Assembly (NCBI RefSeq): GCF_029851875.1
Contig: NZ_JARKVC010000023.1
Coordinates: forward strand, 124,001 to 188,000
Source of the DNA: Actinomyces sp.
GTDB lineage: Bacteria; Actinomycetota; Actinomycetes; Actinomycetales; Actinomycetaceae
DNA length: 64,000 nucleotides
Direction: 5' to 3'
This document shows, piece after piece, positions 37,417 through 45,492 of the stretch. Both the position numbers and the translations under genes were made by a program. The notes below the pieces were generated by a model. It saw only the letters and a list, made by a program, of their open reading frames with translations, was not told the origin of the DNA and ran no database searches. Each line of letters opens with the position of its first letter. Within the stretch, counting starts at the first letter, position 1.

Positions 37417-38760
37417 TCAGGCGAGCCGCTCCTGGTAGAGCAAGCTGATCTGAGGCTCCAGGTCCTCCAGACCCGAGCTGTTGTCAATGATGACGTCAGC
37501 CAGCGACTCACGCTGCTCGTCACTCGCCTGGTTCGCCATGCGGGCGAGCGCGTCCTCGCGACTCAGGCCCCGCTGCCGGAGACGCTGGAGACGCACCTCC
37601 TGCGGTGCCGTGACGATGACGACGAGATCGAAGAGGTCGGCAGCGCCGGACTCCGCGAGCAGAGGCATGTCGTAGACGCTGTGCCTGTAGCCCTCGGCCG
37701 CACGAGAGCGGACAGCCGCCTCCATGCGCTCGGCAGCCGTCGCACCGATACGAGGCAGCGTCATCCCTTCCAGCCTCTCGCGCCGGGCCGGGGAGCTGAA
37801 GACGAGGGCGGCGAGAGCGGAACGGTTGAGGCTCCCGTCGGCGTGAAGGACGCTCTCGCCAAAGGCCTCGGTGATCTCCGTAAGAGCAGGCTCTCCAGGC
37901 TCCACGACCTGCCGGGCGATGTCATCGGCGTCGATGACGGGCGTACCGCACAGCTCGGCCAGACGGGAGGAGACCGTCGACTTCCCTGAGCCGATCCCGC
38001 CGCTGACAACGACTCGAAGCCCTCGCTCTTCGCGTGGTGCTGCGGTGCGTGGCAGGCCTGCGGCGCGTGAGCGACGGCGCGCCACCACTGCGGCGAGCTC
38101 TCTGAGCAGGTCCGTGAGGGCCGCCGTGACGAGCGGTGTCGCCAGGGTGGTGACCTGCGGGACGTGAACGAATCCGACAGCCCGCTCATCATGTGCCCTG
38201 CCAGCCACCGTGGCTTGCTGCCGACAGGCAGCCAAGGCGGCAAAGAGGGTCGCGTTACAGACGTAGCGGCCTGCGTCATCGGAACGGACAACGTCATGTC
38301 CCTGTCCGCGCAGACGGCCAACGAGGGTGTCTACCGCCCAGGTAGACGACAGAACGGGCTCCGCGCCCACGCACACCGGCTCCCCTTGGGGCTGGTAGCC
38401 AAGGTTGTCCGGGATGGTGGCAGACTGCTCGTTCCAGGCGCGCGACTCCAGCGCGACGGCCTGTGCCCTGGCGTCCAGGCCCACGTGGATCTGGATGTCG
38501 GGGTCGCTGGCGGCGATCTCGCGAGCACGCCGGGTGGCCCCGGTGAATGTCACCGGCAGCTCGTGACGTTCCACCTGCAGCTCCAGCCCCTCCCCGAGCT
38601 CCACAGTCTCGGAAAGAGCCCGCACCGCCTCCCAGGAGGCATTGAGGGTCCCGCCGTCAAAGGGCTCAAAGCCGGTCACCACCGCGCGAACGGGAGTGGG
38701 ACCAGTGCTCACCAGGCTGTGGGCAGGAGCGGAGGGAGAGGAGACAGCAGGCATGTCCAT
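37417..38760 (-). CDS. coaE: pyroglutamyl-peptidase I / dephospho-CoA kinase fusion
   Basis: 447 residues, two complete enzymes. Residues 24-225 are pyroglutamyl-peptidase I (C15), which removes N-terminal pyroglutamate. They show VVTGFEPFDGGTLNASW and the catalytic triad E105 (VALESRAWN), C168 (AGRYVCNATLF) and H199 (VGFVHVPQ). After a basic linker (226-247), residues 248-447 are dephospho-CoA kinase, the last step of CoA synthesis: P-loop SGGIGSGKST at 253-262, VIDADDIARQVVEPG, and the lid region near YDMPLLAESGAADLFD. The position between rpsA and uvrB is the normal one for actinobacterial coaE. TAGGCT ends 6 nt before ATG 38760, so it is probably leaderless. No frameshift separates the parts. 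Confidence 0.93.
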   Translation of the reverse strand: MDMPAVSSPSAPAHSLVSTGPTPVRAVVTGFEPFDGGTLNASWEAVRALSETVELGEGLELQVERHELPVTFTGATRRAREIAASDPDIQIHVGLDARAQAVALESRAWNEQSATIPDNLGYQPQGEPVCVGAEPVLSSTWAVDTLVGRLRGQGHDVVRSDDAGRYVCNATLFAALAACRQQATVAGRAHDERAVGFVHVPQVTTLATPLVTAALTDLLRELAAVVARRRSRAAGLPRTAAPREERGLRVVVSGGIGSGKSTVSSRLAELCGTPVIDADDIARQVVEPGEPALTEITEAFGESVLHADGSLNRSALAALVFSSPARRERLEGMTLPRIGATAAERMEAAVRSRAAEGYRHSVYDMPLLAESGAADLFDLVVIVTAPQEVRLQRLRQRGLSREDALARMANQASDEQRESLADVIIDNSSGLEDLEPQISLLYQERLA

Positions 38761-38766
38761 GGCCTC

Positions 38767-38772
38767 AGCCTA
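38767..38772 (-). promoter_or_regulatory. -10 box of pcp-coaE
   Basis: TAGGCT on the minus strand, 6 nt before ATG 38760; it lies in the 32-nt gap after the SMR gene. Confidence 0.45.
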
Positions 38773-38792
38773 TGGCCACGTAGGGGCGGTTC

Positions 38793-39119
38793 TCAGTGCT
38801 CGGCGTCGGAGACGAGCTTGAGGCCGACCACGCACGACATCAGAGCGATCAGCAGCAGGATCTTCAGGACCGAGGTCGACTCCGCGCCCGTGACCATCGC
38901 CCAGGTGATGGTCGTGGCGGCCCCGACCGCTGTCCACACGGCGTAGCCGGTGCCGACCGGGATCTCGCGCAGCGCGTAGGCCAGGCCGCCCATGGACACC
39001 AGGCAGGTGACGGCGAAGACCAGCGTGGGAGCAAGCTTCGTGAACCCCTCCGAGCGGCTCATGGCGGTGGCCCACACCGCCTCGAACATGCCCGCGGCAA
39101 TGAGGACGATCCAGGACAT
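38793..39119 (-). CDS. gdx: SMR-family guanidinium exporter (Gdx/SugE type)
   Basis: 108 residues, four membrane helices, small multidrug resistance family. It begins MSWIVLIAAGMFEAVWATAM with the conserved membrane Glu13, the proton/substrate site. The second-helix region and the loop EIPVGTGYAVWTAVGAA fit the SugE/Gdx subgroup. A guanidine-II riboswitch lies just upstream, which argues strongly for guanidinium export rather than broad drug efflux. An AAAGGGG ribosome site lies about 6-12 nt before ATG 39119. Confidence 0.92.
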   Translation of the reverse strand: MSWIVLIAAGMFEAVWATAMSRSEGFTKLAPTLVFAVTCLVSMGGLAYALREIPVGTGYAVWTAVGAATTITWAMVTGAESTSVLKILLLIALMSCVVGLKLVSDAEH

Positions 39120-39141
39120 GACCGGCCCCTTTCCATCATGG

Positions 39142-39186
39142 TGGGGCCGTCCCCAGGTGCATCCGTCGTCGCCGGGTCGTCCCAGC
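39142..39186 (-). promoter_or_regulatory. guanidine-II (mini-ykkC) riboswitch
   Basis: Two short GC stems with ACGR loops on the minus strand: GGG-ACGA-CCC (within 39171-39186) and GGGG-ACGG-CCCC (39143-39154), spaced about 16 nt. This is the diagnostic mini-ykkC pattern. The second stem ends 23 nt before the exporter ATG, so control of translation is likely. Confidence 0.88.
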
Positions 39187-39208
39187 GCGGACACGAACCT
39201 AGCACACG

Positions 39209-39246
39209 ATCTGGCCCCGTCCACCTGGTGGTGGACGGGGCCAGAT
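39209..39246 (-). terminator. terminator of rpsA
   Basis: Perfect 16-bp stem (arms 39209-39224 and 39231-39246), loop of 6 nt, 49 nt past the rpsA stop. Confidence 0.85.
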
Positions 39247-39294
39247 CTCGGGCGATGTGCCAGGCCGCTCAGGCGGCGCAGCGATCGACCGGGC

Positions 39295-40746
39295 TCAGTT
39301 GCCGGTCAGCTTCTCGCGCAGGGCAGCCAGGGCCTCGTCGGAGGCCAGGGTGCCGGTGGACTCGGCCGGAGCCGAGGAGTAGGAGGCGGAGCCAGCAGCA
39401 GCGGTCTCGCCGGCCTCGGTCTCCTCCTCCAGGGCCTTGGCGACCTGGGCCTTGTGGGCCTCCCAGCGAGCGTGGGCAGCCGCGTACTCGGCCTCCCAGG
39501 CCTCGCGCTGGGCGTCGTAGCCCTCGAGCCACTCGTTGGTCTCCGGGTCGAAGCCCTCGGGGTACTTGTAGTTGCCGTTCTCGTCGTACTCGGCGGCCAT
39601 GCCGTACAGCGAGGGGTCGAAGTCCTCGGAGGTGGGGTCGACGCCCTCGTTGGCCTGCTTGAGCGACAGCGAGATGCGGCGACGCTCCAGGTCGATGTCG
39701 ATGACCTTGACGAAAACCTCCTCGCCGACCTTGACGACCTGCTCGGGCACCTCGACGTGACGCTGGGCCAGCTCGGAGATGTGGACCAGGCCCTCGATGC
39801 CGTCCTCGACGCGCACGAAGGCGCCGAAGGGAACAAGCTTGGTGACCTTGCCGGGCACGACCTGGCCGATGGCGTGGGTGCGGGCGAAGGCCTGCCACGG
39901 GTCCTCCTGCGTCGCCTTGAGCGACAGGGAGACACGCTCGCGGTCGAAGTCGACGTCGAGGACCTCGACGGTGACCTCCTGGCCGACCTCGACGACCTCG
40001 GAGGGGTGGTCGATGTGCTTCCAGGACAGCTCGGAGACGTGGACGAGACCGTCGACGCCACCCAGGTCCACGAAGGCACCGAAGTTGACGATCGAGGAGA
40101 CCACACCGGTGCGGACCTGGCCCTTCTGCAGGGTCTGGAGGAAGTTGGTGCGGACCTCGGACTGGGTCTGCTCAAGCCAGGCGCGGCGGGAGAGGACCAC
40201 GTTGTTGCGGTTCTTGTCCAGCTCGATGATCTTGGCCTCGAGCTCGCGGCCCACGTAGGGCTGCAGGTCGCGGACGCGACGCATCTCCACCAGCGAGGCA
40301 GGCAGGAAGCCGCGCAGGCCGATGTCGAGGATGAGGCCGCCCTTGACGACCTCGATGACGGTGCCGGTGACGACGCCGTCCTCCTCCTTGACACGCTCGA
40401 TCGTGCCCCAGGCGCGCTCGTACTGAGCGCGCTTCTTGCTCAGGAGCAGGCGGCCCTCCTTGTCCTCCTTCTGGAGGACAAGGGCCTCGATCTCGTCTCC
40501 GAGGGAGACGATCTCGTCAGGGTCGACGTCGTGCTTGATGGACAGCTCACGAGCGAGGATGACGCCCTCGGTCTTGTAGCCGATGTCAAGGAGGACCTCG
40601 TCGCGGTCGACCTTGACGACAGTGCCCTCGACGATGTCGCCGTCATCGAAGTACTTCATGGTCTCGTCGACGGCGGCGAGGATCTCCTCGGTCGAGCCGA
40701 TGTCGTTGACGGCGACCGGGGCGGGGCTGGGCGTGGTTGTGGTCAT
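39295..40746 (-). CDS. rpsA: 30S ribosomal protein S1
   Basis: Ribosomal mRNA-binding protein. 483 residues with four S1 OB-fold repeats, as usual for actinobacteria: about 35-105 (EGTVVKVDRDEVLLDIG), 122-190, 207-275 (GVVSSIVNFGAFVDLGG) and 292-362 (GKVTKLVPFGAFVRVEDG). It ends in a Glu/Ala-rich tail. It lies between polA and coaE as in mycobacteria. A strong hairpin follows it. The leader is long (about 130 nt from a predicted TAGAGT box), which may allow the autoregulation known for S1. Confidence 0.97.
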   Translation of the reverse strand: MTTTTPSPAPVAVNDIGSTEEILAAVDETMKYFDDGDIVEGTVVKVDRDEVLLDIGYKTEGVILARELSIKHDVDPDEIVSLGDEIEALVLQKEDKEGRLLLSKKRAQYERAWGTIERVKEEDGVVTGTVIEVVKGGLILDIGLRGFLPASLVEMRRVRDLQPYVGRELEAKIIELDKNRNNVVLSRRAWLEQTQSEVRTNFLQTLQKGQVRTGVVSSIVNFGAFVDLGGVDGLVHVSELSWKHIDHPSEVVEVGQEVTVEVLDVDFDRERVSLSLKATQEDPWQAFARTHAIGQVVPGKVTKLVPFGAFVRVEDGIEGLVHISELAQRHVEVPEQVVKVGEEVFVKVIDIDLERRRISLSLKQANEGVDPTSEDFDPSLYGMAAEYDENGNYKYPEGFDPETNEWLEGYDAQREAWEAEYAAAHARWEAHKAQVAKALEEETEAGETAAAGSASYSSAPAESTGTLASDEALAALREKLTGN

Positions 40747-41006
40747 TGAGTAGGTGCTCCGAATGCGGACTGGTGGGTCGGGTCAGCAGAAACCATGCGT
40801 CCCCCTCGCGCGAGCCAGCCCGGACTGGCCCACGGTGCGGTTGGTCCTCCGTCAGACGTCAGAGGCCCTGGGGCGCACCCGCGTGACTCTACCAGGACGT
40901 CTTGAGGATGTGTCCCCTGGGACCCTCCCCCATCTGTGCGCGCAGCACGTGGAATCGCTCACGTTCGCCCCCTCGCCACCGCCGTCGAGGCACCAGGCTC
41001 CCGCAC
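40747..41006 (-). promoter_or_regulatory. polA-rpsA spacer with rpsA promoter and leader
   Basis: 260 nt without a gene. A TAGAGT box (40886-40891, minus) is the likely rpsA -10, giving a leader of about 130 nt. The leader contains a GCCAG...CTGGC hairpin near 40820. No clear polA terminator was seen. Confidence 0.4.
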
Positions 41007-43802
41007 TCAGTGAGCCGCGTCCCGCCAGGTCGCCCCGCGCCCGACCGAGACGTCCAGGGGCACTGACAGCTGCGCCGCCCCGGACATGCGGGTGCGGACG
41101 AGCTCCTCCACGGCCTGGGCCTCGCCCGGGGCGATCTCCAGGAGGAGCTCGTCATGGATCTGGAGCAGGACGCGCGAGGCCAGGGCGCAGTCAGCCAGGG
41201 CGTCGGCGACGTCGATCATCGCCTTCTTGACGATGTCGGCCGCGCTGCCCTGGATCGGGGCGTTGAGCGCTGCCCTCTCAGCCATCTCGCGGCGCTGACG
41301 GTTGTCACTGGCGAGGTCAGGCAGGTAGCGCCGGCGCCCGAACATCGTCTGTGTCCACCCGTCCCGCCGGGCCTGGGCGACGACGGACTCCAGGTAGTCG
41401 TGCACCGCACCGAAGCGGGCGAAGTAGGCGTCGCGCAGCGCAGAGGCCTCCGCGTTGCCGATCCCGAGCTGGCGGGCCAGGCCGTAGGTGGACAGGCCGT
41501 AGGCCAGGCCGTAGCTCATCGCCTTGACGTGGCTGCGCTGCTGGGTGGTGACGTCGGCGACGTCGATCCCGTGCACCATCGCGGCCACGTAGCGGTGCAG
41601 GTCCTCACCCGAGCGGAAGGCGTCGATGAGCGCCTGGTCACCAGACAGGTGCGCCATGATGCGCATCTCGATCTGGGAGTAGTCCGCCGTCAGCAGGCAC
41701 TCGTAGCCCTGCCCCACCGTGAAGGCCTCGCGGATCCGCATCCCCTCCTCGGTACGGGCAGGAATGTTCTGCAGGTTGGGGTCGGTGGAGGACAGCCGCC
41801 CTGTGGCGGCCACGGTCTGCTGGAAGGTGGTGTGGATGCGTCCGTCAGGCAGCACGGCCTTGCGCAGGCCCTCCACGGTCTGCCGCAGCTTGATGGCGTC
41901 GCGGTGCTCCAGCAGGTGCTCCAGGAAGGGGTGACCGGTCTTGGCGTACAGGGCGGCCAGAGCCTCGGCGTCGGTGGTGTAGCCGCGCTTGGTCCGGCGG
42001 GTCTTGGGCATCTTCAGCTCGTCAAAGATGACGGCCTGGAGCTGCTTGGGGCTGGAGAGGTTGAGCTCGTGGCCGGCGGCGGCGAAAGCGGCCTCGGCGG
42101 CGTGCGTCACCCGGGCGTCGAGCTCGACCTCGCGCGCCGCCAGCACCGAGTCGTCCACGGCGATGCCAGAGTCCTCCATCTGCGCCAGACGGGCTGCCAC
42201 CGGCATCTCGAGCCCGGTGTAGAGCGTGAGGGCCCCGCGCTGGGCCATCTGCTCGTCCAGGACCTCCTGGAGCGGCAGCAGGCAGGCAGCACGACGTGCT
42301 GAGGCCAGCAGGGTCCTGGGAGCCGTTCCCCGGGCCAGCGACTCCAGGTCGAAGGCGCTCTGCGGATCGACCTCACCCTGGGCCAGCGACTCCAGGTCCA
42401 GGCCGAGCCAGCGCTCGGCCAGCGTGGCGACGTCGTAGCCGCGCTGCTCCGGGCGGCACAGGTAGGCGGCCAGGGCGGGGTCGGCGACCACGCCGTCCAG
42501 GCCGATGCCGCGGCCCCGCAGCGCGTGCCAGGTCCCCTTGGCGTCGGCGACCACCTTGGGGTGCTCAGGATCGGACAGCAGCTGGTCGAGCGCCTCCTCG
42601 TCCTGGGCCAGGACGAGGGTCATGTCCACCACGAGCGACCGTGCGCCGTCGGAGAGCGCAAGCACCTGGACGTCCCCGCGCCCCGGCGCCAGGGTGCCGA
42701 CGACGTCGACGCCGATGGTGACGCCGGCGTCACCCAGGTGACGGTGGATCCAGTGGTCGACCTCACCCGGGGCCACCTCATGCCCCAGCACGACGACCTC
42801 CAGGTCCTCCAGCGCCGCCCGGGGCGAGCCCTCCCCGGTGACCTCCTCGGCGTGGTCAGCGGTGTCGGAGAAGCTGAGCACACGCAGCGCCCGCTGGTGG
42901 AGCGTGCGCAGCTCCAGGCTCTCCATGACCCGTGCCAGGGCGCCGCGGTCGGCCAGCGGCACGCGCAGGTCCGCCCGCGGGTCGATCCCCAGGTCCAGGT
43001 CAGTGCGCAGCCGGTTGAGACGACGGTTGCGGATGACGTCGTCGAGGTGGTCGCGCAGGCTCTGGCCGGCCTTGCCCTTGATCTGCTCGGCGTGGGCGAT
43101 GACGCCCTCCAGGCCGTCGTAGAGGTTGATCCACTTCGCCGCCGTCTTGGGTCCCACCCCGGGCACGCCGGGCAGGTTGTCGCTCGTCTCGCCCACCAGC
43201 GCCGCCAGGTGGGGGTAGCGCTGGGGCGTGACGCCATAGCGCTCCTGGACCTCCTGCGGCGTCATCCGCCGCAGGGTGGAGACTCCCTTGACCGGGTAGA
43301 GCACCGTGCAGTGGTCGGTGACGGTCTGGAAGGAGTCACGGTCGCCAGAGCAGATCAGGACCTCCATGCCCTCCCCCTGGGCCCGGGCGGCCAGGGTCGC
43401 CAGGATGTCGTCGGCCTCGAAGCCGGGTGCCGTCACCGAGCGCACCCCGAGGGCGGACAGGACCTCCTCGATGAGCTCGATCTGCCCGATGAAGGGCTGC
43501 GGGGTCTCCTCACGCGTGCCCTTGTACCCGGCGTACTCCTGGGTGCGGAAGGTCCCGCCGGGCAGGTCGAAGGCCACGGCCACGTGGGTGGGCTGCTCCT
43601 GCTCGATCAGCGACAGGAACATCGAGGTGAAGCCGTGGACCGCGTTGGTCGCCTGGCCGGTCGAGGTCGTGAAGGAGTCCACCGGCAGGGCGAAGAAGGC
43701 ACGGAAGGCCATCGAGTGCCCGTCGATGAGCAGCAGCCGCCCGCTCGTGGCAGGTGCGTCGTCGTGACGGGACTGGTCAGGGGTGGTCGAGGTGGTGCTC
43801 AC
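41007..43802 (-). CDS. polA: DNA polymerase I
   Basis: Repair and Okazaki-processing polymerase of 931 residues. It has an N-terminal 5' nuclease (LLLIDGHSMAFRAFFALP, then FEADDILATLA, CSGDRDSFQTV), a degenerate 3'-5' exonuclease domain and a C-terminal polymerase. The polymerase shows SSTDPNLQNIPARTEEG, DYSQIEMRIMAHLSGD, KAMSYGLAYGLSTYGLA and LQIHDELLLE. The exonuclease metal motif reads VDVVG rather than DxE, so proofreading is probably absent, as in other actinobacterial PolA. TAGGCT ends 6 nt before GTG 43802, suggesting a leaderless message. Confidence 0.97.
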   Translation of the reverse strand: MSTTSTTPDQSRHDDAPATSGRLLLIDGHSMAFRAFFALPVDSFTTSTGQATNAVHGFTSMFLSLIEQEQPTHVAVAFDLPGGTFRTQEYAGYKGTREETPQPFIGQIELIEEVLSALGVRSVTAPGFEADDILATLAARAQGEGMEVLICSGDRDSFQTVTDHCTVLYPVKGVSTLRRMTPQEVQERYGVTPQRYPHLAALVGETSDNLPGVPGVGPKTAAKWINLYDGLEGVIAHAEQIKGKAGQSLRDHLDDVIRNRRLNRLRTDLDLGIDPRADLRVPLADRGALARVMESLELRTLHQRALRVLSFSDTADHAEEVTGEGSPRAALEDLEVVVLGHEVAPGEVDHWIHRHLGDAGVTIGVDVVGTLAPGRGDVQVLALSDGARSLVVDMTLVLAQDEEALDQLLSDPEHPKVVADAKGTWHALRGRGIGLDGVVADPALAAYLCRPEQRGYDVATLAERWLGLDLESLAQGEVDPQSAFDLESLARGTAPRTLLASARRAACLLPLQEVLDEQMAQRGALTLYTGLEMPVAARLAQMEDSGIAVDDSVLAAREVELDARVTHAAEAAFAAAGHELNLSSPKQLQAVIFDELKMPKTRRTKRGYTTDAEALAALYAKTGHPFLEHLLEHRDAIKLRQTVEGLRKAVLPDGRIHTTFQQTVAATGRLSSTDPNLQNIPARTEEGMRIREAFTVGQGYECLLTADYSQIEMRIMAHLSGDQALIDAFRSGEDLHRYVAAMVHGIDVADVTTQQRSHVKAMSYGLAYGLSTYGLARQLGIGNAEASALRDAYFARFGAVHDYLESVVAQARRDGWTQTMFGRRRYLPDLASDNRQRREMAERAALNAPIQGSAADIVKKAMIDVADALADCALASRVLLQIHDELLLEIAPGEAQAVEELVRTRMSGAAQLSVPLDVSVGRGATWRDAAH

Positions 43803-43808
43803 CGTGCC

Positions 43809-43814
43809 AGCCTA
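43809..43814 (-). promoter_or_regulatory. -10 box of polA
   Basis: TAGGCT on the minus strand, 6 nt before GTG 43802. Only 17 nt separate the polA start from the divergent thioesterase start, so the promoters overlap. Confidence 0.45.
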
Positions 43815-43819
43815 CGGGT

Positions 43820-44260
43820 ATGAGCCTGACCGAGTCTGCACGCCCACCCGCCTCGCCCCCGCTGAGCTCGCCCGGTCTGGAGCAGGCCGAGCGCGGCACC
43901 CTCATGTCCACCCTGTCCATGGAGGTCACCGAGCGCAGCGCCGAGCGCACGGTGGTGCAGATGCCGGTAGACGGTGCTCTCCAGGTGATCGGCATCCTCC
44001 ACGGCGGGGCCAGCGCAGCGCTGATCGAGACCGCCGCCTCGGTCGCCGCTCGTCAGGCCGCTCCCCAGGGCACGGTCCCGGTCGGCGCCGAGCTCCAGGT
44101 CAGTCACCTGCGTCCGGTGCGTCACGGCGTCGTCACCGCCGTGGCCACACCCCTCCACACCGGGCGGCGTACCGCGGTCTACGAGGTCGCGGTACGCGAC
44201 GACGCCGGCCGTCTGGCCGCGCGTGGCACCCTGCGCAGCCTGTTTACCCCGGTGGGCTAG
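43820..44260 (+). CDS. PaaI-like hotdog thioesterase
   Basis: 146 residues, single hotdog domain of the PaaI/YdiI type that hydrolyses acyl-CoA thioesters; physiological substrate unknown. Key stretch GILHGGASAALIETAAS holds the HGG and the catalytic acidic residue of the helix. VPVGAELQVSHLRPVRHGVV is the central sheet. About 25 divergent residues precede the domain from ATG 43820; ATG 43904 is an alternative start. Divergent from polA with 17 nt between. Thioesterase genes recur in this actinobacterial neighbourhood. Confidence 0.88.
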   Translation: MSLTESARPPASPPLSSPGLEQAERGTLMSTLSMEVTERSAERTVVQMPVDGALQVIGILHGGASAALIETAASVAARQAAPQGTVPVGAELQVSHLRPVRHGVVTAVATPLHTGRRTAVYEVAVRDDAGRLAARGTLRSLFTPVG

Positions 44261-44304
44261 GTGCGCGCCAGGGGCCGGCGGACACGCCCGCCGCCACTGC
44301 GTCT

Positions 44305-44904
44305 TTACTCCTTGGCTGCGCCGACCTGCTCGATCACGGCGTCGGCAACCTCACGCATGGTCAGGCGACGGTTCATGGAGGTCTTCTGCAGCCACCGGAA
44401 GGCCTCGGGCTCGCTCAGCCCCATCTTCTCCATGAGCAGGCCCTTGGCGCGGTCCACGCGCTTGCGCGTCTCGAAGCGCTCCTGCAGGTCGCTGATCTCG
44501 TTCTCCAGGGACTGGATCTCCTCGTGACGCGAGGCCGCGATCTCCAGGGCGGGCACAAGGTCAGCCGGGGTGAAGGGCTTGACCACGTAGGCCATGGCAC
44601 CGGCCGCGCTGGCGCGCTCCACCAGCTCGGTCTGGGAGAAGGCCGTGAGCATGACGACAGCCACGGAGTGGTTGTCCAGGATCTTCTCGGCCGCCGTGAT
44701 GCCGTCCATCACGGGCATCTTGACGTCCATGACGCACAGGTCCGGCTCAAGCTCGTCAGCCAGGGCAACGGCCTGCTCGCCGTCGGAGGCCTCGGCAACG
44801 ACCTCGTAGCCTGCCTCCGTCAGGGTCTCGACGATGTCAAGGCGGATCAGGGTCTCGTCCTCGGCGACGAGGACACGACGTTTGGTGCTGGGCTCGGTAG
44901 TCAC
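44305..44904 (-). CDS. pdtaR: ANTAR-domain response regulator, PdtaR-like
   Basis: 199 residues. Receiver domain 9-125 with VLVAEDETLIRLD, the phosphoacceptor in DLCVMDVKMPVMDG and VVKPFTPADL. A coiled coil follows (ENEISDLQERFETR). The C-terminal ANTAR RNA-binding domain is RVDRAKGLLMEKMGLSEPEA...RRLTMREVADAVI. It should bind ANTAR hairpins as an antiterminator when phosphorylated by a PdtaS-type histidine kinase, not present here. GTG 44904 has TACAAT ending 6 nt upstream, so it is leaderless; the longer frame upstream overlaps a tRNA promoter. The neighbourhood with polA and pyk matches that of mycobacterial Rv1626. Confidence 0.93.
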   Translation of the reverse strand: MTTEPSTKRRVLVAEDETLIRLDIVETLTEAGYEVVAEASDGEQAVALADELEPDLCVMDVKMPVMDGITAAEKILDNHSVAVVMLTAFSQTELVERASAAGAMAYVVKPFTPADLVPALEIAASRHEEIQSLENEISDLQERFETRKRVDRAKGLLMEKMGLSEPEAFRWLQKTSMNRRLTMREVADAVIEQVGAAKE

Positions 44905-44910
44905 GCGGCG

Positions 44911-44916
44911 ATTGTA
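44911..44916 (-). promoter_or_regulatory. -10 box of pdtaR
   Basis: TACAAT on the minus strand, 6 nt before GTG 44904; it lies between pdtaR and the divergent tRNA-Leu. Confidence 0.5.
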
Positions 44917-44967
44917 GTATGGTCGCCGTCGTTGTCGCGCGGTGGAGCCGCGTCTGGCAGCGCCGGC

Positions 44968-45041
44968 GCCTCCGTAGCCCAATTGGTAGAGGCATCCGAC
45001 TCAAAATCGGAGCGTTGTGGGTTCGAGTCCCACCGGAGGTA
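44968..45041 (+). tRNA. tRNA-Leu (CAA), short variable arm
   Basis: Acceptor GCCTCCG paired with CGGAGGT (first pair G-U), anticodon stem TCCGA/TCGGA, loop CTCAAAA giving anticodon CAA, T-arm GTGGGTTCGAGTCCCAC and discriminator A. The variable region is only 5 nt, whereas leucine tRNAs normally have a long variable arm. CCA is not encoded. The identity is from the anticodon only. Confidence 0.8.
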
Positions 45042-45492
45042 CTGACTGTGCTTCGTACGCCCCGCCGAGCGAGCCAATCGTCTCGAAGGAGTCTGGCAGG
45101 CTCGTGGCCGACCACGTTGCCCGCTCCCCCGCAGCTGTAGACGACGCCGTCGCTGAGCGATCCGGTCGACATGGCAGTCAGGAGAAGAAAAGGCAGCAAC
45201 GTCATGACCAGGCGCCGGGCGAAGGCCAACGCTCCGGGGGGTCAGTACGCCTGGCGCTACAGGAATCGCCTCCTGCGAGGACAGGCCTGTGGGCCAGGCC
45301 CGTCGTAGGCGGCCACGACGAGGCCGACGGCGCTAGGCCCTCGTGTCGGTGAGACGGCGGTCAGGCCAAGGCAGCCTGACGAGCGCGCACACTGCCGAAC
45401 GTGTACGGGTGCGACCGAAAGAAGAGGAAAGATCCCTTCACTCGGTCGCACCCGTACACGTTCGGCGGGAGGGGGCAGCCTCGTGTCCGCGA
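45042..45492. other. 451-nt spacer between tRNA-Leu and pyk
   Basis: No convincing gene. A 45-codon frame from ATG 45171 encodes a very basic peptide (MAVRRRKGSNVMTRRR...), and a longer frame from GTG 45104 also exists; neither has a clear ribosome site or recognisable homology. The only strong structure is the long inverted repeat at 45394-45466. Confidence 0.6.
45394..45466. repeat. 25-bp perfect inverted repeat downstream of pyk
   Basis: Arms 45394-45418 and 45442-45466 (GCCGAACGTGTACGGGTGCG... and its complement), separated by 23 nt. It lies 27 nt past the pyk stop. It could end pyk transcription, but the length and 23-nt loop are unusual for a terminator and resemble a small intergenic repeat element. 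Confidence 0.85.

Noticed and set aside
45171-45308. 45-codon basic peptide frame after tRNA-Leu
   Set aside because: No Shine-Dalgarno, no TAnnnT box at the leaderless distance and no recognisable family; high Arg content is common in random high-GC frames.
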